A DNA stretch of 64,000 nucleotides from Neurospora intermedia (taxonomy: Eukaryota; Ascomycota; Sordariomycetes; Sordariales; Sordariaceae). Shown piece after piece: positions 38,638 to 48,235 of the stretch; within the stretch, counting starts at the first letter, position 1; every line of letters starts with the position of its first letter. Location of the stretch: contig BTPP01000006.1 of NCBI GenBank assembly GCA_037102815.1, forward strand, positions 2,852,001-2,916,000, written 5' to 3'. The notes under the pieces were generated by a model. That model saw nothing but the letters and a program-made list of their open reading frames with translations, did not search any database and was not told the DNA's origin. The translations under genes and the position numbers were made by a program.

Positions 38638-38716
38638 ACTGCCCCCTCGACTGCCTACCGGAAGCGGTTAGAGACAGTCGAAAAAGATGGGGGGGGCAGT
38701 CGATTTAGCTGGAAGG
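38638..38716 (-). repeat. MULE-1 right terminal inverted repeat
   Basis: This is a perfect 79-bp reverse complement of 4876-4954, free of RIP-type changes. The duplication CTCGCGGC (38,717-38,724) follows at once. Confidence 0.93.
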
Positions 38717-38724
38717 CTCGCGGC
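38717..38724. repeat. Right target-site duplication of MULE-1
   Basis: This is an exact copy of CTCGCGGC at 4868-4875. Host sequence resumes after it, 203 bp upstream of the start codon of the disrupted gene. Confidence 0.88.
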
Positions 38725-39657
38725 TGCCCTCAAGGGCCCGCTGAAGACGTCCAGAATAGGAAAGTACGACTTATACATATACATCCATCATCATCAGGCG
38801 GGCATCAACGCCTCGACGACTCGCACTTGCCAGCTTTCAAGGACAGTGAGAAAATTTCAAACATTTCCACTTCGTTGTCCAGTCTTCGCAAGTCCTCCTC
38901 GACTCTCGTCCGGCCTCTCCTACCATCATGTCCTTTTCAGTCCAGTCGTGTCAACACCAGAGGCAGTTTCCGGTTCCCACCACCCGGTCTCAATTTCCAA
39001 AGGCCAATCGTATGTCAATGTCTCCGACCTCGATGGTACCGTGACGCGTCTATACTTAGTTTCGTCAGTATCATTAGTCTTGATTTTTTGTACCCAATCG
39101 GACATTGTCCCTCCAAGACCAGGCAGTCACAGACACAGATGACCCGAGTGTGGTCCTGAATATGATGGACCCTTCCAGTGCGGCAACTGCCGATGCTCCG
39201 TAAGCCCGTTCTCTCGCTTCATGTCCTGGCCTGCAATGCTAACTTGTTGTTACTTTCAGTTGTGATGTGTCCTCCTTCTCAACTACCACAACCCTTCCGG
39301 CCAATGATGCCGCATCGGTCAACAACGGCGTGGACGGGCCTGGAGCATTTCCATCGGAACTTCACCACTCGGCTACCTCATCTTCCCTGAAACGCCGAAA
39401 CACTGATGGGGACTGCCCAAAAAGCAAGAGAAGGGGGTATGTATTCCCATCTTTCGAATCCTTCTCAGAGTATCATGGTTACGATTACGACGACAATGTC
39501 CCGGTTGGATATTCATCATGGGAAGAAGGCGATACCCAAGAGCATATGCTTGTGGACACGATGACCTCCGACCAGGATGGCTACTATTCGCCCCCATACT
39601 CCAAATCCGAGCTATTAGAGCTGTGTGCCAACAACCCACGGGCTGGCAGAGAAGACT

Positions 39658-39665
39658 GTGAAGAA
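39658..39665. repeat. Left target-site duplication of MULE-2
   Basis: GTGAAGAA here is repeated at 42,987-42,994. Both copies lie within the coding sequence of the host gene, and removing one of them restores the reading frame. Confidence 0.9.
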
Positions 39666-39715
39666 GGGGCACACTTTATATACGCCCAAACACCCTACAA
39701 ACACGCCAATTCCAC
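39666..39715 (+). repeat. MULE-2 left terminal inverted repeat
   Basis: This 50-bp repeat begins GGGGCACACTTTATA and is the reverse complement of 42,937-42,986 with three C/T differences. It is open in the frame of the disrupted host gene and encodes the foreign C-terminus of the truncated product. Confidence 0.9.
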
Positions 39716-42700
39716 TTATGACACCTGACATATAAAACAGGCCGTATTTGGTGTAAAAAACGCGATTTCCAATATTTCTAACATCTAGCATAGGTCCCCG
39801 GATTAGTACTGTAAGTACTGTAAGTGCTACAGAGCTTAAAATAGATAATATCGTCACTAAAATAGTAAAAGTGAGGCTCCTAGAACGTATATATTAACTA
39901 AAAGTAAATAAAGAAGCAAGTCTTTACTCGCTGTTATTCAATAGTATAGTATTATCTTTACTCGTGCCCAGCTATACTTTGCGTAGATCTAGGTTATGTA
40001 GGTTATTCTAGTTATGAAGTAGTACCTCCTCTTAAGGTATAGTTAGTAAACGCTCGGTCTAGCGAATTGACCAGGTATTATATACTTTATCCAAATTAGT
40101 AACTTCCCTTTTAATTACTAAGTTAGTACTATTCCTAACTTCGCCGTTGTTATTGTCGTTATTATATAACGAGGGGTAGGCAGAATTAAAGGTAGAGTTA
40201 GATAAACTATAGCGGTGCTTACGGGGGGGGTTACCCTCCTCTATATCGCTAGCCGGCTCTAATTTAAATAGGTTTTTTAAATCGGATATATATACTACTT
40301 CAATATAATTTATAGCTACCTCCTCCTCTTCCTCCTCCCTCCCTCTCTCTCGCTAATTAGCCTTATTTATTACTTTAAGACTAGGCCCGGTCTTGTATTA
40401 GGAATAGTTATATTGTACCGTTACTATTATAGTATTTCTACGAATCTTCGTTTTATTATATAGATTAGGATGGGGGTTAGCTTGCCCTAGTACGATTTCC
40501 TTATTGCTAAATAGACCGCCTTATTTTAGTAGCCTACCTTTGGGTATTGCTTTCTCGAACGGTCGTATATAAAGGTATTAATTTACTATATCCTATATTA
40601 TTATATGGATAATTAGAATTATATTAGTAAATAGTACTATTATAGTAGGGGGGGGGGGATAATTTATTCGTCTCTAGCGTAAGTATTAGAATAAATAATA
40701 ATCTTTTTTAGTTACTAGGGCAACTTTATCCTCCCTTGCCCTATTAGCTATTTCGTAGGTATAAGGTAGGCTATATTAGGCTCTAAACCGCTTATTATAT
40801 AGTAGTAGCAGTCTTATATATTCTTCCCTAGACTATAGATTAGTAGTGGGTATAGAAGTAGTATAAATCTAATATTAGCAATAGAGTAAATCGAATACCT
40901 AGAAGGTTAACTCTAGCGGGCAGTCTCCTAACCAGTTATAGTTAATAAACTATAACCGTACCCGACTCTTAGTATGGGTAACCGCCTATTTAAATACTTG
41001 TAAGTGCCGGTAAGCGTACTAATCGTACGCTTTAAAGACTTTAACTAACTTATATCTAGGCAAGATCCTATATATTTTAACGGAACTATTAACGGATTTA
41101 TTGGAGGAAATAGTACGTAAACTATAATTAAAGTAGTTAGAAGTATAGTAAGTCGCCTATTCTATTTGGCAAACTAATTACTCCTCTCTAATGTACTTAA
41201 TCAGTTGTTGTTAGGTACAACTAAAGGAGCGAACTATTAGAGACTATACTTTATTAAAATCCGATAATAACGAGGTATAGATTATATACTACTATATAAA
41301 AAAGAAGGCGGCTCTAGTATTAGCGACCTTATTAGGTAAGGGGGGGAGGTTTACCTTAGTCCTAACTATTATACAGATTTGGTAATAGATTATACGAATT
41401 TCGTTAAGATCCTTACAGTTAGCTTTAATAAGCCGTCCGCCGTTACCCTCTCCCTCCTTATCGCCGCTACTAGAATTCGACGACTTCGGTCTAACTTAGT
41501 ACTTCTTAATAGTCTTTATAACATTATAATTAATATATTAAACGTACCACTATCATTAAATAAATAGGAAGTACTTCTTAAAAGTACTAATTAATACCGC
41601 ATCGCCGTCAATAATTACAACTCGAGGCGGGGTAATACGAATCTTAGTAAAGAAGGTTTTGATTTTTATAATAAGGAAATTAAATTTATTATTCTATTCG
41701 TTATTAAATACCGCTTAAAATACGGTTATTAAAATCTTTTTTAGAATAACTATTACTCCCTATATAAATAATATATAATATCAGTTCGTTTTATATATAG
41801 CATTAATAATTAATATTAATAAGTATTAATTCTAGAATTTCTATTACCGGTTAAATACCTAAAAGGTATAATAGGGAGTATCTTTATCGAATTCGATTTT
41901 AATATATACTACCCCCCTCCTCTCTTCGAAATATTTAATAAAATACTACGTATCGTTTAACCTATCGCAATACGCTCTATACAATTAATAACACTAATTC
42001 TCAAAATCTTTATCCGTTAAAAGGATATTGAAGAACCGGTTTCGTACTTACTTATATATAATAGAAGCCGATAGGTTATTATCTAGTATAAGTTTATTAA
42101 TCTCTACCATTTATTCGGTAGTTATTATTGGGCGCTGTAAAATAAAGTAGTAGGATAAATCGTATAACGGACTATAGCCCTAGTAAGTTAAATTAGTAGT
42201 ATAGATTAAGAATTTCCAATTATTGTAAGCGAATAACCGTATTTAAATACGAAAGGGATAATTACCTGCGGTTTTAATTATCGATATACGCTACTTATCT
42301 AATTACTAATAGAGATTCTTAGTATAAAGCGTAATTTAATTGTATTATAATATAACGATAATCATCCTCCTTTTATACTTCTTACTACGTTCGGTAGTAA
42401 GCCTAAATCGGTAGTACCGGTAGAGAGAAATAAAGGCGGTAATCTAAATCTTATATACTTTACTAGGCGGGGTACTAAAATAGGTATTATATAATAGAAC
42501 CTCCTAAATATACTCTAATATATTACTATTAATAGAAGGAATAGAATTAAAGGTAGCGCTAATCGCGTACAATTCGATAGAGAGGGTAGGGGAGCTATTG
42601 TAATAGCGGCGAATCTATAATACTATCTATAGAAGGTTAGTAATTAATTTAGTAATAAATATATACGGTTATTAACTATATAGGTTAATACGCAGTAGCA

Positions 42701-42763
42701 ATTTATTTAGGAGGGTGTTAGTAGGTTGTATAATAGCGTGCAATTGAAGAGTATAGATAATAG

Positions 42764-42799
42764 GTATAAAAGAGGGTGTAAAAGAGGGTATAAAAGAGA
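42764..42799. repeat. Three 12-bp tandem repeats near the 5' end of MULE-2
   Basis: Three consecutive near-identical units of the form GTATAAAAGAGG lie on the plus strand. They are subterminal in MULE-2, upstream of its minus-strand transposase, and could have been transposase-binding or promoter sequence. Confidence 0.6.
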
Positions 42800-42936
42800 G
42801 GGGGGAGCCCGCTATTAAATACGTACTATGCTCGTTAATAGTGGGCGATATTACGTATATTAAAAGTGTAAAATTTTACCGCTAAAATCGGTCTTTACGA
42901 TGTCAGTTGGTATTAAGTGCTATAGACCCACCTGGG

Positions 42937-42986
42937 GTGGAATTGGCGTGTTTGTAGGGTGTTTGGGCGTGTATAGAGTGTACCCC
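42937..42986 (-). repeat. MULE-2 right terminal inverted repeat
   Basis: This is the partner of 39,666-39,715; the duplication GTGAAGAA (42,987-42,994) follows directly, then host coding sequence. Confidence 0.9.
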
Positions 42987-44026
42987 GTGAAGAAACGGAT
43001 GCTTCCTTTTTTAGCAGAGCCATGATCTTTGACTCACTCACGGGTGGCGATCCGACAACCTACACAGGTAAACAGGACATCTTCACATACCACAGTGTTC
43101 CTACGTGTGATACTCTCCTGACTAGAGAGCATGAGGCTCCGTCCGGTGACAGCAATCCAGCGACTGCTGACGAGTACTCGGTCGCATCGTCAGAAGAAGA
43201 AGCTATGGCGGAGCTGTTGGATTCCTTGCCGGACCCATTCGCACAGATTCCGCCATCCAGTGTCATCAAAGCTGTGGAGGGGAGCTCTACGCCTGAAATA
43301 TTTGACCCAAGTCTACGGAGATCAACGCCACGTAGCAATCCTCAGAGCTGTTCAGTTCCCGTGGAAAACGATCAAAATGCCGACACGGAGAACTTGCTTG
43401 ATGATGACATTGACTGGGATGACGTTTTCCAACATCTGCCCGCTGCTTCCAAGGAGAATAATACGTCTCAATTCGTGAAGCTTGCCAATGAGGCCAGCCA
43501 GCCGCTGGAGAATGCGATCGAATGGATGCAGTCCCGCTCAATTAGCCCACCCAAACACCAGCCATTCACCAGGCCACCTTTCCGCAGCCCATTGCGCAAC
43601 AAGTCCCCTGTAGAGGGTTTAATGAACACGACCGTCCTGAGAACATGCTTCCGTCTGGGTTCGGTGTTCAGAGAGGTAACTCGATGCTTCCGGGAAGAAC
43701 AAGAAGTGACCTTTGAGCTTTTCGCCAGGGTTTCCTATTCCTCAAGAGAGAAGGGTTCGCGGGTTCAACACTTCCAGCTCATTGATCTCTTCGAGGATCA
43801 GCCTCCACATCTATCGGGTGTTCTGACTAGGTGGAAGAACGACAGTTTAGTGGAAAAGGAGGCCTCCAGGTTCCTCAACGTACCAAACAACAAAATGTGC
43901 CGATGCATGTGTCGACCAAGAAAGGCCAAAAAGCCCGAGATCGGTTGGGACCTCGACGTGTTGCGTATCAGAGTGACTGATTGGCACGAGATCGAGAGTG
44001 TCCGGAGCGTTGTCTGCTACCAGTGA

Positions 44027-44870
44027 TCATAAGTCAGACTTGGACCTGTTTGTCATTGTAACGAGCAAGGGCCATGGAAACGTGTCACAGAATCGGACCT
44101 CATGGACAGAAGACGCTCGTTGATTACCTAACGTGGAGGGGTCATAACTGCTTGATATTTCTTTATCATAAAGGAATCAGAATGAGTGTGTAGGTTGCAA
44201 TGTACATGATTGGGGTCTCTGATACCCGGTGTGTTCTCTTTATTTCATCTCAATCATGCCCAATCATCTCAAAGGGTCGGAGGAAGCTCATGATATCAGA
44301 CTATACTGCTACACTCCCGTCATCTATTCTGATTTTCATTTTCGAGAGGATTACCGCCATTGTGGACCTCCAATATCTTCAGATATTGCAAACGCCATTC
44401 TCAATCTTACTCTGGACTGCTTGCCTGTGTTGTACCTCGGTAGTACTCACCATCTATAAAGTAGGTTTCCCCTTCGATAACTCTGACCTCTACACCAAGC
44501 TTTGCTCAGCCTTTTGCTCCGCATCCTACTCAGGCACATTTCTTGCACAAAAATTACAGCATTGCTCTCATTCTGCTCACGTACATACTACTAGCTTCAC
44601 TACCCTCAATACGCCCTTCCCAGCTGTTTGGACGTCAGTTCTACTGCAGGGCAGATGGGTACGCTTCGCAAAGTTAACTTACGACAAGCCATTCAGGACT
44701 AGATTGCCAGATTCACCTCGGCCTCGATAGCCCCTACCAGTTTATATTCCTTCAACTGCGGAATATCCCCATGCGCCTTTTCCTCGGAAGCTCTTACGGC
44801 CGTTTCAGTTTGTCGTTCTTGACGTCAACGATATCGCACTTCGCGCCACCTCTGACTCAAAACTCTCCAT
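44027..44870. other. Intergenic region upstream of the large GTPase gene
   Basis: This 844-bp stretch has ordinary composition. It holds the 3' end of the disrupted gene and the promoter of the GTPase gene. An open frame of 176 codons (44,200-44,730) shows no recognisable domain and a composition unlike the neighbouring genes, so I do not call it. No RNA gene was seen. Confidence 0.5.
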
Positions 44871-47800
44871 ATGGCTGACATGGTGAAGTCTGAGTCCGAT
44901 GACCGGATTGCTGCTTCCCCCTCAGTCAAATCGGAGGACGATCCGGGTGCTGCAGGACCTTTCCTGAGCAATCTGGCCAGCCATTACCCCAACATTGAGT
45001 ACACTTCGTCTTTCGCTTGGGAGAGGGAAAGTGAAATGAAGATATCGGAACGCGTTGCCACTAAGCAAAAAGCGCTTGACGATGCTTTTAATTGTGCGCA
45101 AGGAATTGTTAACCTGATCACCACTGCCTGCGACGGAGAAGGCCCGGATGTCGGTCATGTTCAGAAGGATCCGGAGATCCAAGCATGGAAGGAAGAAATA
45201 TGTCAGTGGTTGCGTCAGATGCTCGTTGATCATTAGCTTACCATGTTTATTCCAGCTCGACTCAAAGAGCAGCACATGTCGTTGGAAATACTGGTTGGTG
45301 TAGCCGGTGCCACGGGTGCCGGGAAAAGCACAATTCTCAACATGCTGCTTGGAAGGCCCCATCTTTTACCATCGAGCAACTCAGAGGCATCGACGGCATC
45401 GGCATGCCAGGTTAAATATAACCATGACGACAGCCCCAACCACCTGTTCAGGGCCGAGATTGACTGCCATACATACCAAGAGGTGCTATGTGAGCTCAAA
45501 AAGCTCTATGAAGCCTTCGGGCAGACTTTTGATGAGGAAACCCATTTAAGTCAGATGGAAAGAATGGAACAGCAGGTCAACAACGAGGTCTTTATCCGCG
45601 AGGAAATGAAAAAGATAAAGGCTGTGTGGCACCTAGAACGCGAACAAGTTGAGAGTATGACACCAGAGACGTTACTCAACTCCAATGGACATGTCCGAGC
45701 ACTTCTTGGTGGCACGCAGTCTATCAGCTCTGCTGATATCAAGGAGTTTGCCGAACTTGTCAAACCATACGTGGATTCCTCGCCCACTCCACAAGGGTTC
45801 GAGGTATGGCCGTTGGTAAAGCAAGCCAAGCTTTATGTCAAGTCACCCGTGCTCAAAGAAGGGATCACGCTGGTCGATCTCCCCGGACTCTCGGACGCAG
45901 TGGAAAGTCGTGCTAGGGTGGCTCAGCGGTTTTTCGAACGATTGGACACAACCATCATTGTGACTCGTTCTAGTCGAGCAATCGATGAGAAGATAGGAGT
46001 TGACCTTATGAACGAGTATCAGGCCCTCCAAATGCAATCCAACGGCACTTTTAGAAAGAAACAATTCTGTGTGGTTGCTTCACAAATGGACGATATTGAC
46101 GTGGAGGGATTTAGGCTTGGGTCTAAGGTGGCAAAAGCCAACGTCAACTTACAGAACGACATGGAGGAGATTGGTCGCTTAACGCATGAGAAAAGGGAGA
46201 CAGAGAAAGAACTCAGAACCCGGACAAAGAACGCCGAGGTATGCAAAAAGAAGTTGGGCAAGGCGACACATGTGCTCAAAACATTGAAGGCTAAGAAAAA
46301 CATTACGATCCCGAAAGCAGGTGAGTACTTGTTATCTATCCCTTGAAATTTCCCTAATTAACGATCTAGCAGCAAGATTACACCGTGAAAGACTGGAAAA
46401 GGCATATAGGAAGGTCTCGACACTCCAAACACAGCTGGCCAGCTATAAAACAACTGTTGATCAACTTCACGGGAAGTTATATAAGCTGGAGGAGTCTCTA
46501 GAAGCCTGCAAAGGCCGTGCAAAGTGGACATGCATTCGCATGCGCCATGAATACATCGCCGAAAGGGTCAAGAAGAACATGAAAAGCAAGCTTCGTTCCT
46601 CTCAGGATCAGGACCAGGATACCAATTCTGAGAACGATGGGATTGTCGAGGTCTTTTCGGTGTCGGCCAAAGCATATCGCGACCATCTTGGGAACGAGCG
46701 TTCAGCGAGCTTCCCGGAGACACCGTACACTGGTATCCCACAGCTTTTGACATGGCTCAGAACGTCAGCTCTGGAGAAGCGGGAGGCTCATCTCGATGTG
46801 CTCCTGAAAGCCCTGCAGAGGCTCTTGAATGGGATACAACAATGGTCGAACGTGAAATCTGGGGATCAGACAGTCACATTCTCAAGACGGGCCGTGGAAG
46901 GGATTCTTTCCGATGTACATGAGAATCACAAAAAGGTAAAGATCACTTTCATTTGCGTTGAAAGCTTATACTGACCTGAGGCTCTTCTATAGAATCTTGA
47001 TACCGCGCTTCGTCACTGGGCCGGCGTTATTGTTGCAATTGACCCGTTTGAAAGCATCAAGCACCATATTATGGTGTCGAGTGAAACTGTCGGTACGGTC
47101 GTGTTCAAGTGGGCGTTCAAGTATCCAGATGACGCTAGAAAATTGGACTACATGGCATATGGCACATACGATGCTATTCTTCGTCGAAATGGCGGGCCGT
47201 TCTTAAGCCGTGGCAGTGAACGCCGGTCGTACAACTTTTCTGAATCATTGTAGGTTTCGTAAACCCCTTTCTCTTTCTCTGGAATGCTTGGCCACGCGAC
47301 ATCTTATACTGACGACTCCCAGGGCCGTTCCATTCCTCAGAGTCATGTCGGGCAACTGGCTGACCGTATTGCACAAGTATATCCCCTCGCATGAACCTCT
47401 AATCATGAAGCCTATTGCAGAAATTTGGCACCGATACGTCAGCGAACTGGTTAAGCAAATTGAAACGGCGGCGCCAGCGATCCTGCCTCAACTGCAAGAA
47501 TGCCTCCCTGTCTTGAGACGCATCCTTGATGAGATGCAGCTCAGGGTGCGAGAGATTCTGAATGGAGTTTCTAGAAGTTCTTCAGACATTCAGCCCGAGT
47601 TCCGGGACGCATTACAGACGCGTCTCACGCCCCTTTTTGCGCAAGCACTTGCGATCACAGGTGCGTGATACTTTGTTTTGACCCCCGGCTTCTTATTCTG
47701 CTAGAAGCTAAGCTAAAAACCCCTCCTCACAGGCACCGGAAGCTTCAAAAAGCGTCGCGAATACCTCCAACAGCATGTAGTGGAACGGGTTCAGCCAATG

Positions 47801-48235
47801 TTCGACTACGCCTACAAGAGAATGGAAGAGGCGTATGACGTCTACCGGGCAAACGTACTAAGAGAGTTCGTTTTAATCTCCACATTCGCTTTTGACAAAG
47901 TTAAACAGCACTTTGATCTTCTGTTGGCGAACTTGAAGAAGAAGACGAGGAGGAGCACGACGAGTGATTCCGGTCGCGATAAAGAGGAAGTGGACGATTC
48001 CATCGCCCTGAAGCAGAACGTGGCGCGGTTGGTCCTGGAGTGGGAGACCATGTGGCGCTTTCCAGGAGAAGTTGAGGACATGTCGTCTGACTCTCTCGAG
48101 TTACCACTGGAGTTTGTTAGGCGCTCCAACGACCTTGAAGATACGGAGGAAGATAATGATGAGGGAGATGAGGAGGACGATTCTGAGGATGAGGATGCCG
48201 AGATGGGTGAGGAGGAGGAGGAAGATGAAGAGTGA
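44871..48235 (+). CDS. Large dynamin/SLIP-GC-like GTPase, six exons
   Basis: Model: join(44871-45201, 45256-46320, 46370-46935, 46993-47249, 47323-47660, 47733-48235), 1019 aa. All five introns (49-73 nt) keep phase. The GTPase core shows the P-loop GATGAGKST at residues 128-136, the switch motif VDLPG near 318-321 and ASQMDD near 385, in the place of the base-recognition motif. This matches the dynamin superfamily, and the overall layout resembles fungal relatives of the vertebrate nuclear GTPase SLIP-GC. Long charged helices, probably coiled coil, fill about residues 400-560. The last 50 residues or so are an almost continuous Asp/Glu tail, suggesting nuclear or chromatin contacts by analogy. 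The first intron is needed because its sequence contains an in-frame stop; if it were retained, translation would have to begin at 45,243, still upstream of the P-loop. The biological role in fungi is not established. Confidence 0.82.

Larger units (their letters stand above)
4876..38716 (+). mobile_element. MULE-1: RIP-decayed Mutator-like DNA transposon, expanded by nested LTR elements
   Basis: The element is bounded by 79-bp perfect terminal inverted repeats and an 8-bp target duplication. Its own sequence is only about 3.3 kb (4876-6671 plus 37,230-38,716); the rest is one LTR element inserted with the duplication GCTTC. The size resembles fungal MULEs such as Hop of Fusarium. The transposase is on the plus strand and very AT-rich with many stops. 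Recognisable pieces are a TYKVNQFDM-like motif near 6108-6140, a CVW..xxKN motif near 6366-6395, and downstream of the LTR insertion a GVRVTLRIEGAYGVLKR stretch near 37,458-37,510, which matches the C-terminal part of MULE transposases. The remaining GC-rich parts are the inverted repeats and the last 200 bp or so. It sits in what was the divergent promoter between the Lsb5-like gene and the gene at 38,928. The element cannot make a transposase. Confidence 0.85.
39666..42986 (-). mobile_element. MULE-2: RIP-decayed Mutator-like DNA transposon
   Basis: This 3,321-bp element has inverted repeats of 50 bp (39,666-39,715 and 42,937-42,986; 47 of 50 match, all differences C/T) and an 8-bp duplication GTGAAGAA. 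The transposase is on the minus strand. Motifs include an (N/D)AIYKTNQY-type stretch at about 41,760-41,810 and TPPRVVIIDGDA at about 41,590-41,640, which is the MULE catalytic-domain signature. Near 40,720-40,790, LPYTYEIA looks like an eroded SWIM-type zinc motif. An acidic, Glu-rich tail runs near 40,300-40,340. Stops of the CAA/CAG-to-TAA/TAG kind are frequent, so it is inactive. Its inverted repeats and motifs differ from MULE-1, so it is a separate family. I first considered hAT because of the 8-bp duplication; the transposase rules that out. Confidence 0.87.
38928..44026 (+). pseudogene. Host gene of unknown function, split by MULE-2 in exon 3
   Basis: Model without the transposon: join(38928-39009, 39127-39199, 39260-39665, 42995-44026), 530 aa. 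The introns have GTATGT and GTAAGC donors, and all phases agree. MULE-2 lies after codon 187. Deleting it with one copy of the 8-bp duplication continues the frame exactly into the downstream open frame. As it stands, the 5' part reads 20 codons into the inverted repeat and stops at 39,726-39,728 (207 aa); the 3' part could only start at an internal ATG such as 43,022 (334 aa). The predicted protein has a bipartite nuclear-localisation-like signal at about residues 96-110 (KRRNTDGDCPKSKRR), a serine/threonine-rich acidic middle (LLDDDIDWDDVF) and a conserved-looking C-terminus with a PFRSPLRNKSPVEGL motif and Cys/Arg-rich CRCMCRP. It resembles uncharacterised conserved ascomycete proteins; a nuclear role is only a guess. 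Loss of function is the natural inference. Confidence 0.8.

Noticed and set aside
4876-38716. Giant cargo-carrying transposon (Starship-like)
   Set aside because: The size is explained by three nested LTR elements inside a 3.3-kb MULE. There is no tyrosine-recombinase captain and no cargo gene with normal composition inside.
39666-42986. hAT transposon
   Set aside because: The 8-bp duplication first suggested hAT, but the minus-strand transposase motifs are those of Mutator-like elements and the 50-bp inverted repeats are long for hAT.
43022-44026. Stand-alone 334-aa gene
   Set aside because: Its frame continues upstream without a stop to the MULE-2 duplication and joins the 5' half exactly, so it is the 3' part of the split gene.
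44200-44730. 176-codon plus-strand open frame
   Set aside because: It shows no domain and an atypical composition, and it overlaps the probable 3' end and promoter regions of the neighbours.
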